Below, one piece after another: positions 14,319-22,970 of a DNA stretch of 45,336 nucleotides. Position numbers and translations under genes: made by a program. The first letter of the stretch is position 1, and every line of letters starts with the position of its first letter. Below the pieces are notes generated by a model. It worked only from the letters and a program-made list of their open reading frames with translations. It was not told the origin of the DNA and did no database searches. Origin of the DNA: CAILLO01 sp964579735 (GTDB lineage Bacteria > Bacillota > Clostridia > Saccharofermentanales > UBA5734); assembly GCA_964579735.1 (NCBI GenBank), contig CAZOHH010000009.1, forward strand, positions 1-45,336, in the 5' to 3' direction.

Positions 14319-15205
14319 AATTCACGACACTGCGCCACGCCGTGCGCGAAAGCGGCCGAAGCCTGATGCGGCACCCCTTCGTGACCCTCGCCTCGATGAC
14401 CACGATCGCCTTCATGCTGCTTCTGGTCGGATCCTTCGTCGCCTTCACCATGAACGCCCGTGCCATTGCCGAGAAGGCGGGTCAGCAACCGCCCGTCCAG
14501 GTCTGGGTCGTATACGACGCGGATGAAGCACGCGTCGCGACCGTCGAGCAGGCACTGAAGAACGACCCGTTCGTTCTCGAATACACGAAGAAATCTCCCG
14601 CTCAGAATCTCGAGGACTTCCGCATTCAGCTCGGAGCCGATGCCGCGGTGCTAGACGGCTTCGACGAGACGCTTCTCTCCTGGTCGTTTACCGTGCGATT
14701 GACCGACCCTTCCGAGGGGAAGTACTTCGCCGCGCGCACGTCAGGCGTTCCCGGTGTCCGCAAGGTCGATATCAGCCTGCCCGTCATGGACTTCCTCCAA
14801 TCCATCGTCCAGTGGGTCAACCTCGCCTCGGCCGTCGGCATCCTATGCCTCTGCATCGTGGCGCTCTTCATCATCTCGAACATGGTCCGCGTCGCCGTCT
14901 ATTCCCGGTCGCAGGAGATCGGCATCATGAAATACGTCGGCGCGACGAACCGCTACATCCGGGTCCCCTTCGTCGTCGAAGGAGCCGTGGTCGGTGCCAT
15001 GGGCGGACTTGCCGCATGGGGTCTTCTCCACTGGGGGTACGCATCGATCCTCCAGGGGATGGCGAACCCGGAGACCGCCGCCTTCCTGACGCTTCTTCCC
15101 CTTACGACGGTCTCGCTCTACGTCCTCTCGGTCAACGTGCTCTTCGGTCTGCTGGTCGGTTCGATCGGCAGTGCACTGTCCGTTCGACGGCATGTCCGAG
15201 TCTGA
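14315..15205 (+). CDS. ftsX: Cell-division ABC permease FtsX
   Basis: A 296-residue membrane protein with the FtsX layout: one helix at about residues 22-48, a large extracellular domain (about 49-165), then three helices at about 172-200, 222-245 and 268-290. The cytoplasmic coupling segment RSQEIGIMKYVGATNRYIRVPFVVEG before the third helix is the family hallmark. The extracellular domain is expected to bind and activate the EnvC-like hydrolase encoded next. The ATG overlaps the ftsE stop, so production is coupled. Confidence 0.95.
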   Translation: MKFTTLRHAVRESGRSLMRHPFVTLASMTTIAFMLLLVGSFVAFTMNARAIAEKAGQQPPVQVWVVYDADEARVATVEQALKNDPFVLEYTKKSPAQNLEDFRIQLGADAAVLDGFDETLLSWSFTVRLTDPSEGKYFAARTSGVPGVRKVDISLPVMDFLQSIVQWVNLASAVGILCLCIVALFIISNMVRVAVYSRSQEIGIMKYVGATNRYIRVPFVVEGAVVGAMGGLAAWGLLHWGYASILQGMANPETAAFLTLLPLTTVSLYVLSVNVLFGLLVGSIGSALSVRRHVRV

Positions 15206-15221
15206 AAAGGAGGCACACGCG

Positions 15222-16472
15222 ATGACGACCCTCACATCCCCCCGCCCCACCTCTCTTCGAAAGGTCCTTTCCATCATGCTGATCCTCGCGTCGGTCTGCA
15301 TGATCTCGCTCACCTCCTCACCGGCCTCCGCCACATCCTACTACGACCTGCAGAAGGCGCTCAAGCAGGCCCAGGCCGATCAGGACCGGATCGACGCCCA
15401 GCTTGCCAACATGGCCGCTCAGAAGGTGCAGCTCCAGAAGCAGGACAAGGCGCTTCAAGGCGACCTCGCCTGGCTCAATTCCCGCACGGACGAGGAGCGG
15501 GCCCGCTACGAGACCTTGATCGATGAGCTGACCGTGGCGCTCCAGGAGCTCGACGCCGCTCTCGAGGCGTTCAAGAACGCGCAGAGGACCCTCGAAGACA
15601 AGCAGGCACAGTACAAGGAGAGGCTGCGGGTCATGTTCGAGAGCCGAACGCGCCTGCCGCTCGAGATCCTGCTGGACTCGAAGGACGCGGCCGGGTTCTT
15701 CGCGAATCTGGAAGTCATCTCCGCCATCTCGCAGAGCGACCGGCAGATCGTCACGGAACTGACGGAGGCCAAGGACGACGCGATCCTCAAGAGGCAGACC
15801 GCCGAGGACTATTCGAAGAAGATGCAGGCCGTCGTCACCGACAAGCAGGCGGAGATCGACGCGCTGAAGAACCAGATGGAGCAGACCGCGGCGCAGCTCG
15901 AGGCTACGAAGAAGCATCTCGCCGACGTGGTCGCCACAGAGAATGCGCTGCTCGAGGAGTCGAAGAAGATCGAGGCCTCGATCCGGAGCCTGCAGGAGAA
16001 GATCGCCTATTACGGCGGCCTGATGATCTGGCCCTACCCTGAACAGAGCACCGTTGCCACCCAGCTCGTCGCGTCCCCGTTCGGCATGCGCATGCATCCG
16101 ATCCTCAAGGTGTACCGTATGCACACCGGCGTCGACATCGGCGGGCGTTACGGCGCCCCGATCATAGCGGCCGCGAAGGGCAAAATCATGCTGATCCGGA
16201 CGATTCCCGGCTACAACGCGACATCCGGGAACAACACGGGCGGAGACGGCTACGGCAACTACCTCATCATCGACCACGGCGGCGGGATCAGCACCCTCTA
16301 CGCCCACACCAAGCTGATCAAGGTCAAGGTGGGCCAGATGGTCGAATCCGGCGACCTGGTCGCAATTTGCGGCAGCACGGGTTCATCGACCGGACCCCAC
16401 CTCCATCTCGAGGTCCGTGAGAACGGAACGCCGGTCAACCCCATGCAGAAGAAGTACCTCGGCGTGCGATAG
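15222..16472 (+). CDS. EnvC/PcsB-like coiled-coil M23 peptidoglycan hydrolase
   Basis: A secreted 416-residue protein with three parts: signal peptide (about residues 10-33, cleavage near ASATS), a long coiled coil rich in Lys/Glu/Gln (about 35-275), and a C-terminal LytM/M23 domain (about 285-416). The M23 metal ligands are intact: His301 and Asp305 in HTGVDIG, and His393/His395 in PHLHLE. Such hydrolases cleave peptide cross-links and are switched on by FtsEX through the coiled coil. The start at 15222 follows AAAGGAGGCAC and gives a clean signal peptide; a longer reading from 15171 would overlap ftsX. It is 16 bases after ftsX. Confidence 0.93.
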   Translation: MTTLTSPRPTSLRKVLSIMLILASVCMISLTSSPASATSYYDLQKALKQAQADQDRIDAQLANMAAQKVQLQKQDKALQGDLAWLNSRTDEERARYETLIDELTVALQELDAALEAFKNAQRTLEDKQAQYKERLRVMFESRTRLPLEILLDSKDAAGFFANLEVISAISQSDRQIVTELTEAKDDAILKRQTAEDYSKKMQAVVTDKQAEIDALKNQMEQTAAQLEATKKHLADVVATENALLEESKKIEASIRSLQEKIAYYGGLMIWPYPEQSTVATQLVASPFGMRMHPILKVYRMHTGVDIGGRYGAPIIAAAKGKIMLIRTIPGYNATSGNNTGGDGYGNYLIIDHGGGISTLYAHTKLIKVKVGQMVESGDLVAICGSTGSSTGPHLHLEVRENGTPVNPMQKKYLGVR

Positions 16473-16513
16473 CCGCCTCCGCGCGAGCCCTGCCGCCCTA
16501 GGAAGGAAGGCCC

Positions 16514-17863
16514 ATGGACCAGAACCCTGAACCCGGCACCGAATACCAGTACGTCGAGCCTGTCACCGTCCACACCCCGGTTCCCGCTTCCACCATCTCC
16601 GGCAGGGACCGGAATCGCCCCGGTCGACGCAAGTGGTTCACGGCTGTCCTCCTGACCGCCCTCGTCACCTTCGTCGCGACCTCCATCCTATGCGCAGGGG
16701 TCGGCCTTCTCATCTATGGAAACATGGATTCGTCGACGGCCACCCTCTCTTTCGACAACACCCAGGCCGTCCGGGATCGCCTCGCCAAGATAGACGAGAT
16801 GCGCGGCTACCTCAAGGCCAACTTCCTCGAGGAGCTGACCGACGAACAGCTGCTCGACGCCATGGTCTCCGGTCTTGCGGACAACCTCGGGAACCCCTAC
16901 ACGTTCTACCTCGACAAGGAGAACTACACCCTCTGGCAGGAGAGCCTGAATGGCGTCTATTATGGAATCGGCGCAAGCGTCATCGTGAACAAGGCCGGTT
17001 TCGTCCAGATATCCTCCGTCGTCGCGGGCGGTCCCGCGGACCTGGCTGGATTGAAGACCGGAGACGAACTGGTTTCCGTCGACGGCGAGGACATCACGAC
17101 ACTCAAGGACACCAACGTCATCGCGACCCGAGTCAAGGGCGCCGAAGGAACTACGGTCAAGATCGGAATCCATCGTCCGTCGACCGGTACGGATTTCGAG
17201 CTCCAGATCGTCCGCGCACGGATCGTCAGCGACCCTATCCGGTCGTTGATGCTGCCGAACGGCATCGGCTACATCCAGATCAAGGAATTCTCCGAAGGTC
17301 TCGACGCCGAGTTCCGGGTTTCCGTTCAGGACCTGATCGCCAAGGGAGCGACCTCGTTCGTCTTCGACCTGCGGAACGACCCCGGCGGAAGCGCCGTCGA
17401 GGTCACCGGCATGCTGGACTATCTCCTGCCGTACGGCGAAATCGCCAGCATAAAGGGCCGACAGGACGGCAAGGCCTTCGACGAGTCCTGGACCTCCGAC
17501 AGCAAGGCCGGCGTACCCGATACGATGCGGTATGCGATTCTCGTCAACGGCTACACCGCCAGCGCATCGGAACTGTTCTCCGGATGTCTCCGCGACTTCG
17601 GGAAGGCCTGGCTGATCGGAACGCAGACCTTCGGAAAGGGTTCCGGGACCATCACCTACGCGCTATCGGACGGGTCCGCGGTCAACGTCACGACGTTCCG
17701 CTATTACCTGCCCTCTGGCGTCTGCATCGAAGGAGAAGGCCTTGCGCCGGATCAGGTCGTAGAGCTTCCCGAGGCCGTCGCCAACCTCTCCGTCGAGGAG
17801 ATCCCCCGCGACCAGGACACCCAGCTTCAAGCGGCCATCGTCTACCTCGCGAACCTTCCGTAA
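16514..17863 (+). CDS. S41 C-terminal processing protease (CtpA/CtpB type)
   Basis: A 449-residue membrane-anchored, outward-facing protease: polar N-terminus (1-40), signal anchor (about 42-66), PDZ domain (about 145-225, with GGPADLAGLKTGDELVSVDG), and the S41 catalytic domain. The nucleophile context TASASE gives Ser350 and the general base is Lys375 in FGKGSG; the 25-residue spacing matches characterised enzymes. VFDLRNDPGGS is another signature. Such proteases process wall enzymes or signalling proteins, and their genes often follow ftsEX and the M23 gene in Bacillota. Start ATG follows GGAAGGAAGG, 41 bases after the hydrolase gene. Confidence 0.93.
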   Translation: MDQNPEPGTEYQYVEPVTVHTPVPASTISGRDRNRPGRRKWFTAVLLTALVTFVATSILCAGVGLLIYGNMDSSTATLSFDNTQAVRDRLAKIDEMRGYLKANFLEELTDEQLLDAMVSGLADNLGNPYTFYLDKENYTLWQESLNGVYYGIGASVIVNKAGFVQISSVVAGGPADLAGLKTGDELVSVDGEDITTLKDTNVIATRVKGAEGTTVKIGIHRPSTGTDFELQIVRARIVSDPIRSLMLPNGIGYIQIKEFSEGLDAEFRVSVQDLIAKGATSFVFDLRNDPGGSAVEVTGMLDYLLPYGEIASIKGRQDGKAFDESWTSDSKAGVPDTMRYAILVNGYTASASELFSGCLRDFGKAWLIGTQTFGKGSGTITYALSDGSAVNVTTFRYYLPSGVCIEGEGLAPDQVVELPEAVANLSVEEIPRDQDTQLQAAIVYLANLP

Positions 17864-17891
17864 CCACTGCACGCGAAGGAGCGACGATAGA

Positions 17892-18677
17892 TTGAACGAC
17901 TACGACTCCTTATCCATCCTCTATGATCGGTTGCAGGACGGCGAGCCGGCCGAGCGTCTCTCCGCCTATGCATCCGAGCTCGTCTCGACCTTCGGCACGA
18001 CGCTCGATGGCCGTGGAGACGGACGGGACGGCCGACGGCTGCTCCTCGACCTCGGATGCGGAACCGGCGCCTTCAGTCGCGACATGGCGGAACGAGGCTT
18101 CGACGTGATCGGCATCGACGCGTCGGATGGGATGCTCCGGCAGGCCATGGAAGCGACGCCACAGGATTCCAGCGACATCCTCTATCTCCAGCAGGACATC
18201 ACGCGCTTCGAACTCTTCGGCACCGTCGACGCGATCTGCTGCCTCACCGATACGGTCAACCACATCACATCGCCCTCCGCACTCCAGCGCATGCTCCGTC
18301 TATGCCGACAGTACCTCAACCCGGAAGGCATCTTCGTCTTCGACGTCGCGACCCGCCGCCACTTCTCCCGTCGGCTCGGTAGCCGCACGATCTATGAAGT
18401 GGGCGACGAAACCGTCCTCTTCTGGAAGAACGCGTTCTCCCGTGCCACGGGCCTCAATACGGCGGACCTCGTCCTCTTCACGAAGAACGGCGACGGAACC
18501 TGGACCCGAGGGGACGAGACCATCCGTGAGCGCGCCTACGGGGTCGCGCAGCTGACCGCGATGCTCCGGACCGCGGGCTTCCACGGAATCCGCGTCTTCG
18601 ACGCTCTCCGTCATTCTCCGGCAAGTCCTTCCTCCGGGCGTGTCTTCTTCGTCTGCACGCCCACGGTGAATCCATGA
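17892..18677 (+). CDS. Class I SAM-dependent methyltransferase
   Basis: A 261-residue Rossmann methyltransferase. Motif I LDLGCGTGAFS is at about residues 51-61, the acidic end of strand 2 in VIGIDAS, and motif IV-like ICCLTDTVNHI follows. The substrate is unknown. The N-terminal YDSLSILYDRLQDG opening resembles methyltransferases often annotated as tRNA or small-molecule enzymes in Bacillota, but nothing fixes the target. The start is a TTG at 17892 with a GGAG 12 bases upstream. Its stop overlaps the ATG of the following deacetylase gene by four bases, so the two are cotranslated. Confidence 0.85.
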   Translation: MNDYDSLSILYDRLQDGEPAERLSAYASELVSTFGTTLDGRGDGRDGRRLLLDLGCGTGAFSRDMAERGFDVIGIDASDGMLRQAMEATPQDSSDILYLQQDITRFELFGTVDAICCLTDTVNHITSPSALQRMLRLCRQYLNPEGIFVFDVATRRHFSRRLGSRTIYEVGDETVLFWKNAFSRATGLNTADLVLFTKNGDGTWTRGDETIRERAYGVAQLTAMLRTAGFHGIRVFDALRHSPASPSSGRVFFVCTPTVNP

Positions 18678-19738
18678 AGACCTCGACTCCGTCCAACCAA
18701 CGTCGCACGGTTCGACGTCGCCCGGCTCCGCGCCGACGTCCTGCGGCGAGTCTGGCCACGATCACCCTGATCGTCGCTGTAATCGCCATCCTTCTGGTCC
18801 TCAGTCCGGGCGGCTTCCCCTTCGGGCCGCAATCGACGCCTACGACGGCACCTACCGCGACGCCTGTTCCGACCGCTACTCCCGCGCCCGACTCGCCCAC
18901 GCCAGCTCCGACCGCCACCCCCGAACCCGTCACCCCCGAGCCCGCCACTCCGACGCCGTCGCCGACGCCTCTCGTCTCCCCCATGCCCACGCCGGACATG
19001 GCCGCCCTCGAGTCATTGCCCAACAAGGTCGCCTCCTGGTCGTACCTGCGACCGTCCCCTACCTTCGAGGACGTCCGCACCCTGATCGCAATCACCCGCC
19101 GCCCCCTGGTCGAACGGTACGGCGTCCTCTGGCAGGCGCCCCGGGTGTCTTCAGGCAAGGTCGTCTACCTGACTTTCGACGAAGGCTATGAATACAAGGA
19201 CAACACGACCCGCATTCTGGGCGTCCTTGAAGCGAAGGGCGTCCCGGCGGCCTTCTTCGTCACGGGAACCTATATCCGGGACAATCCCGCCGTGACCCGG
19301 CGCATGGTCGAAAAGGGATTCCTCGTTGGAAACCACACCTGGTCGCACCCCAGCCTTCCAGAGCGGATCGACGCGCTGGGCTTCGCGACGATGGAGGAGG
19401 AACTCGGGTCGACGGAGGCGGCGTTCCTTGCCGCAACCGGGAAACCGCTCGACAAGTTCTTCCGCCCGCCGGAAGGGCATTACAGCGAACGCATGCTCGC
19501 CATGGCGCAGGTTCTCGGATACCGGACGGTCTTCTGGAGCTTCGCATATCGCGATTGGGTGACCTCCGACCAACCGACCCGGCAACAGGCGATGGACACC
19601 GTGCTCGGAGAGCTCCACGACGGGTCCGTGCTTCTCCTGCATGCGGTATCGACGACGAACACGGAGAATCTCGGGGACATGATCGATGCGATCGCGGCCC
19701 GCGGCTATGTCTTCGGGAGACTCGACGAAGTGCCGTAG
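18674..19738 (+). CDS. PdaA-like polysaccharide deacetylase, membrane-anchored
   Basis: A 354-residue protein: basic N-terminus, signal anchor (about residues 28-48), a Thr/Pro/Ala-rich linker (about 54-110) and a NodB-type catalytic domain (about 150-354). Closest in motif set to PdaA, the N-acetylmuramic acid deacetylase that makes muramic delta-lactam: TFDEGYE (Asp169), NHTWSH (metal ligands His221 and His225), FRPPEG, TVFWSFAYRDW and LLHAVS. PdaA of Bacillus has Asn after the first Asp; here it is Glu170. It probably modifies peptidoglycan outside the membrane. A spore-cortex role would require a spore former, which the window cannot prove. Confidence 0.88.
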   Translation: MKTSTPSNQRRTVRRRPAPRRRPAASLATITLIVAVIAILLVLSPGGFPFGPQSTPTTAPTATPVPTATPAPDSPTPAPTATPEPVTPEPATPTPSPTPLVSPMPTPDMAALESLPNKVASWSYLRPSPTFEDVRTLIAITRRPLVERYGVLWQAPRVSSGKVVYLTFDEGYEYKDNTTRILGVLEAKGVPAAFFVTGTYIRDNPAVTRRMVEKGFLVGNHTWSHPSLPERIDALGFATMEEELGSTEAAFLAATGKPLDKFFRPPEGHYSERMLAMAQVLGYRTVFWSFAYRDWVTSDQPTRQQAMDTVLGELHDGSVLLLHAVSTTNTENLGDMIDAIAARGYVFGRLDEVP

Positions 19739-19747
19739 AATCCATGC

Positions 19748-19776
19748 TTGCAATTCCGTCGACCCTGTAATAAAAT
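19748..19776 (+). promoter_or_regulatory. Strong sigma-A promoter of the S10 ribosomal operon
   Basis: TTGCAA (19748-19753), a 17-base spacer, then TAAAAT (19771-19776) in a local A+T-rich patch right after the pdaA-like gene. Initiation would be near 19783, giving a leader of about 267 bases before rpsJ. Confidence 0.8.
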
Positions 19777-19782
19777 ACACCG

Positions 19783-20049
19783 TGCGCGTCGATTCGCGTA
19801 CATCGCGTCGATACCAGAGATTGCCACAGTCGGCTGCTGCGCCGGCAACGTGGGGAACTTTGGTGGAGAAGTCCGGTCCCGAGACCGGGCGCAGGATCCT
19901 TCATACCGGCAGCGCTGTGCTCGACGGAGCATACTGCCCAGGACGCGACCTTCATACGGAAGGCGGGCGCCACTGGGTTTTATGACGGAAGAGCATGACA
20001 CGCCCGGCACAGTTGAGGACCTTGATCGCAGCAAAGAGGAGGTTGTACC
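19783..20049 (+). other. Long structured leader of the S10 operon
   Basis: A non-coding stretch between the promoter and rpsJ. It contains a perfect hairpin CCGGTC/GACCGG with a CCGA loop (19873-19888) and another, CCTTC/GAAGG with loop ATACG (19949-19963). The sequence CCTTCATAC occurs twice (about 19898-19906 and 19949-19957). No T run follows either hairpin. S10 operon leaders in other bacteria carry r-protein L4 feedback sites, so autoregulation is a reasonable guess. The GAGGAGG ribosome site of rpsJ is at the end. Confidence 0.5.
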
Positions 20050-20361
20050 ATGGCCGTGAACCAGAAGATCCGCATCCGTCTCAAGGCTTTCGACCACGAG
20101 GTCCTCGACGCCAGCGCCGAGAGGATCGTGGAGACCGCGAAGCGCACCGGGGCCGTCATATCGGGACCGATTCCGCTTCCCACCGAAAAGGAGATCGTCA
20201 CCATTCTCCGCGCTCCGCACAAATACAAGGATGCGCGCGAGCAGTTCGAGCTCCGCACCCACAAGAGGCTGATCGACATCCTCGCCCCGAACCAGAAGAC
20301 GGTGGAAGCCCTGATGAAACTCGACATGCCTGCCGGCGTCAACATCGAAATCAAGTTGTAA
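20050..20361 (+). CDS. rpsJ: Ribosomal protein S10 (uS10)
   Basis: A 103-residue protein of the 30S head, also the NusE antitermination factor. Family blocks QKIRIRLKAFDHEVLD at the N-terminus, GPIPLPTEK in the middle and HKRLIDILAPN are all present, and length is normal. The ATG follows GAGGAGGTTGTACC. It is the first gene of the operon here: rpsL, rpsG, fusA and tuf, which often precede it, are not in the window. Confidence 0.98.
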   Translation: MAVNQKIRIRLKAFDHEVLDASAERIVETAKRTGAVISGPIPLPTEKEIVTILRAPHKYKDAREQFELRTHKRLIDILAPNQKTVEALMKLDMPAGVNIEIKL

Positions 20362-20452
20362 TGCGTCCGGGCCCCCTATGGGGACCTGTAACGCAGGAAA
20401 ACGGTCAAGTTCGCCACCGAATCGGCGAACCAATAACCAAGGAGGAAGGCAC

Positions 20453-21088
20453 ATGAAAGAGAAGTTCATGCTGGGCAAGAAGGTCGGGATGTCGCAGTTC
20501 TTCGACGAGACCGGGCTTGCCGTTCCGGTGACGGTCCTCGAGTGCGGCCCGCTGGTCGTCGTCCAGAAGAAGACGATCGAGAACGACGGCTACGTGGCTC
20601 TCAAGGTCGGCTTCGGCGAAATCGCCGAGCGCAAGGTGAACCGTCCCGCCAAGGGCCAGTTCAAGAAGTTCGGCATCTCCGTGCGCAAATACACCGGTGA
20701 GTTCCGCACGACCCGCGAGTTCGACCCCGGCCAGGAGATCCGCGTCTCCGACATGTTCGCCGTCGGCGACCGCGTCGACGTCAGCGGAACGTCCAAGGGC
20801 AAGGGATTCGCCGGAACATTGAAGCGCTACGGTCAGTCGGGCGGTCCCGAATCCCACGGTTCCATGTACCACCGCCGCGTCGGCTCGATGGGCGCCAACA
20901 CCAGCCCCGCCCGCGTTCTTCCCGGCAAGAGGCTTCCCGGACACATGGGTTCCGTCGAAGTCACCGTTCAGAATCTCGACGTCGTGATGGTCGACGGAGA
21001 ACGAAACATCCTCGTGCTGAGAGGCGCCGTGCCCGGTCCCAAGGGCGGCCTTCTCGAGATCACGGGCACCGTCAAATCCGGCAAGTGA
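20453..21088 (+). CDS. rplC: Ribosomal protein L3 (uL3)
   Basis: A 211-residue early-assembly 50S protein. Family blocks include LGKKVGMSQFFDE at the N-terminus, KGKGFAGTLKRY and the SHGSMYHRRVGSMGA loop that reaches toward the peptidyl transferase centre. The ATG at 20453 follows CAAGGAGGAAGGC; the in-frame extension upstream lacks a ribosome site. A 91-base gap separates it from rpsJ, with a self-complementary TTCGCCACCGAATCGGCGAA stretch at about 20410-20429 that could fold. Confidence 0.98.
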   Translation: MKEKFMLGKKVGMSQFFDETGLAVPVTVLECGPLVVVQKKTIENDGYVALKVGFGEIAERKVNRPAKGQFKKFGISVRKYTGEFRTTREFDPGQEIRVSDMFAVGDRVDVSGTSKGKGFAGTLKRYGQSGGPESHGSMYHRRVGSMGANTSPARVLPGKRLPGHMGSVEVTVQNLDVVMVDGERNILVLRGAVPGPKGGLLEITGTVKSGK

Positions 21089-21112
21089 TCGAAGGAAAGG
21101 GAGGAGCTAGAG

Positions 21113-21736
21113 ATGGCAAAGGTTGATGTCTTCAATACCGAAGGCGCCGTGGTCGGTCAGATCGAATTGTCCGACAGCATCTTCGGAATCGTACCGAACG
21201 AGATCGTTCTCCACATGGTCGTCAAGAACCAGCTTGCGAACCGCAGGCAGGGGACGCATTCCACCAAGACCCGCAGCGAGGTCCGCGGCGGCGGCCGCAA
21301 GCCGTATCGCCAGAAGGGCACCGGTCGCGCCCGCCAGGGTTCCATCCGCTCCGCGCAGTGGATCAAGGGCGGCATCATCTTCGGGCCGAAACCTCGCGAT
21401 TATTCCTATACCATCCCCAAGAAGGTACGTCGCCTCGCGATGAAGTCCGCACTGTCCGCGAAACTGGCGTCCCAGCAGATCATCGTCCTCGACGCCCTCG
21501 ATTTCGACGCGATCAAGACGAAGAACATGGTCAACGTCCTTGGAAACCTCAAGACGACAGGGTCCGCGCTGGTCGTCATGGCCGTCAAGAACCCCAACGT
21601 CGAGAAGTCGGCCAGGAACATCCCCGGCATCAAGACCGCTCTCGTCAACACGATCAACGTCTTCGACATCCTCAAGTTCGACACCTTCATCGTGACGAAG
21701 GCGGCTGTCGAGAAGGTCCAGGAGGTATATGTGTGA
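21113..21736 (+). CDS. rplD: Ribosomal protein L4 (uL4)
   Basis: A 207-residue 50S protein lining the exit tunnel. The tunnel loop is visible as RRQGTHSTKTRSEVRGGGRK followed by GTGRARQGSIRSAQW, then the globular C-terminal half. In enteric bacteria L4 also represses its own operon, relevant to the long leader upstream. The ATG follows GGAGGAGCTAGAG. The stop shares a base with the rplW start (TGATG). Confidence 0.98.
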   Translation: MAKVDVFNTEGAVVGQIELSDSIFGIVPNEIVLHMVVKNQLANRRQGTHSTKTRSEVRGGGRKPYRQKGTGRARQGSIRSAQWIKGGIIFGPKPRDYSYTIPKKVRRLAMKSALSAKLASQQIIVLDALDFDAIKTKNMVNVLGNLKTTGSALVVMAVKNPNVEKSARNIPGIKTALVNTINVFDILKFDTFIVTKAAVEKVQEVYV

Positions 21737-22089
21737 TGAAGGATGCGCATGATGTCATCATCCGCCCCTACGTGACCGAACGCAGCACGTCCGCAGTATC
21801 GGATGGCCGCTACACATTCGTGGTAGCCACCGGCTCCACGAAGGCTGAAATCCGCTCCGCCGTCGAGCAGCTGTTCGGCGTCAAGGTCCTCCGGGTCAAT
21901 ACCATCAACGTCGGTGGCAAGGAAAAGCGCCAGGGCGTCCACGTCGGAAAGACCTCGGACTGGAAGAAGGCCATCATCACCATCGACACCGATCCCAAGG
22001 CTTCTTCCTTCCTCGCCAAGGGCGGAAAGACCACCGCCAGCCAGAGGAAGTACAAGAACTCGATCGAAGAATTCGGCTACGGCCAGTGA
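21736..22089 (+). CDS. rplW: Ribosomal protein L23 (uL23)
   Basis: A 117-residue 50S protein at the tunnel exit, docking site for trigger factor and SRP. Blocks VIIRPYVTERST, FVVATGSTKAEIRSAVEQLFGVKV and VNTINVGGKEKR are typical. It is longer than the usual 95-100 residues because of a C-terminal tail of about 20 residues (after DTDPKAS). The ATG at 21736 overlaps the rplD stop and lies ten bases after a GGAGG; a GTG three bases upstream is an alternative start. Confidence 0.96.
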   Translation: MKDAHDVIIRPYVTERSTSAVSDGRYTFVVATGSTKAEIRSAVEQLFGVKVLRVNTINVGGKEKRQGVHVGKTSDWKKAIITIDTDPKASSFLAKGGKTTASQRKYKNSIEEFGYGQ

Positions 22090-22118
22090 CCGCCGCTTGC
22101 GTAAAGGAGTGAAGAGAG

Positions 22119-22949
22119 ATGCCAGTCAAGAGTTATAGGCCCACTTCGCCTGCCAGACGGTACATGACGGTCACAGACTTCAGCGAGCTGACCGACAAGA
22201 AGCCGGAGAAGTCCCTTCTCGCACCGCTCAAGAAGAGCGGCGGCCGCAACAGCTATGGCCGGATCACCGTCCGCCACGTCGGTGGCGGCAACCGCAACAA
22301 GTACCGCATCATCGACTGGAAGCGCGACAAGGACGGCATCAAGGCCAAGGTCGTCGCGCTCGAGTACGATCCCAACCGCTCCGCCTTCATCGCTCTGCTG
22401 TCCTACTCCGATGGCGAGAAGCGCTACATCCTGGCTCCGGTCGGAGTCGCGGTGGGCTCCTTCGTCGAGAGCGGTCCCGCTGCCGACATCATCGCCGGCA
22501 ATGCGCTTCCCATCGAGAACATCCCCGTCGGCACGATCATCCACAACATCGAGATGAAGCCGGGCAAGGGCGGCCAGATGGTCCGCACCGCCGGCGCCGG
22601 CGCCCAGCTGATGGCCAAGGAGGGCACGTACGCCCAGATCCGCCTGCCTTCCGGCGAGGTCCGCAAGATCGCCGTGATCTGCCGGGCCACGATCGGTCAG
22701 GTCGGCAACATCGAGCACGAGAACGTCAGCATCGGTAAAGCCGGACGCAAGCGCCACATGGGCGTCCGACCCACCGTACGAGGCGTCGCCATGAACCCCG
22801 TCGACCACCCCCACGGCGGTGGCGAAGGCAAGGCCCCCATCGGTCGTCCGGGTCCCGTCACGCCTTGGGGCGTGCCGACGCTCGGCAAGAAGACCCGGTC
22901 CAAGAAGAAACCTTCCGACAAGTACATTGTCAAGAGAAGGAACAAATAG
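22119..22949 (+). CDS. rplB: Ribosomal protein L2 (uL2)
   Basis: A 276-residue 50S core protein needed for subunit joining and peptidyl transfer. Blocks: SYRPTSPARRYMT at the N-terminus, GGRNSYGRITVRHVGGGNRNKY, the SH3-like middle and the conserved VAMNPVDHPHGGGEGK with the functionally important histidine, then a Lys/Arg-rich tail. Length is typical. The ATG follows AAAGGAGTGAAGAG, 29 bases after rplW. Confidence 0.98.
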   Translation: MPVKSYRPTSPARRYMTVTDFSELTDKKPEKSLLAPLKKSGGRNSYGRITVRHVGGGNRNKYRIIDWKRDKDGIKAKVVALEYDPNRSAFIALLSYSDGEKRYILAPVGVAVGSFVESGPAADIIAGNALPIENIPVGTIIHNIEMKPGKGGQMVRTAGAGAQLMAKEGTYAQIRLPSGEVRKIAVICRATIGQVGNIEHENVSIGKAGRKRHMGVRPTVRGVAMNPVDHPHGGGEGKAPIGRPGPVTPWGVPTLGKKTRSKKKPSDKYIVKRRNK

Positions 22950-22970
22950 CAGAAGGGAGGCTGGAACCAG

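Noticed and set aside
18850..19000. DNA tandem repeat in the pdaA-like gene
   Set aside because: The Thr/Pro/Ala linker gives imperfect ACC/CCG-rich repetition, but units are irregular and explained by a low-complexity protein linker.
19739..20049. Small protein gene in the S10 leader
   Set aside because: Short open frames exist but none has a ribosome site with a conserved-looking product, and the segment lies between a clear promoter and rpsJ.
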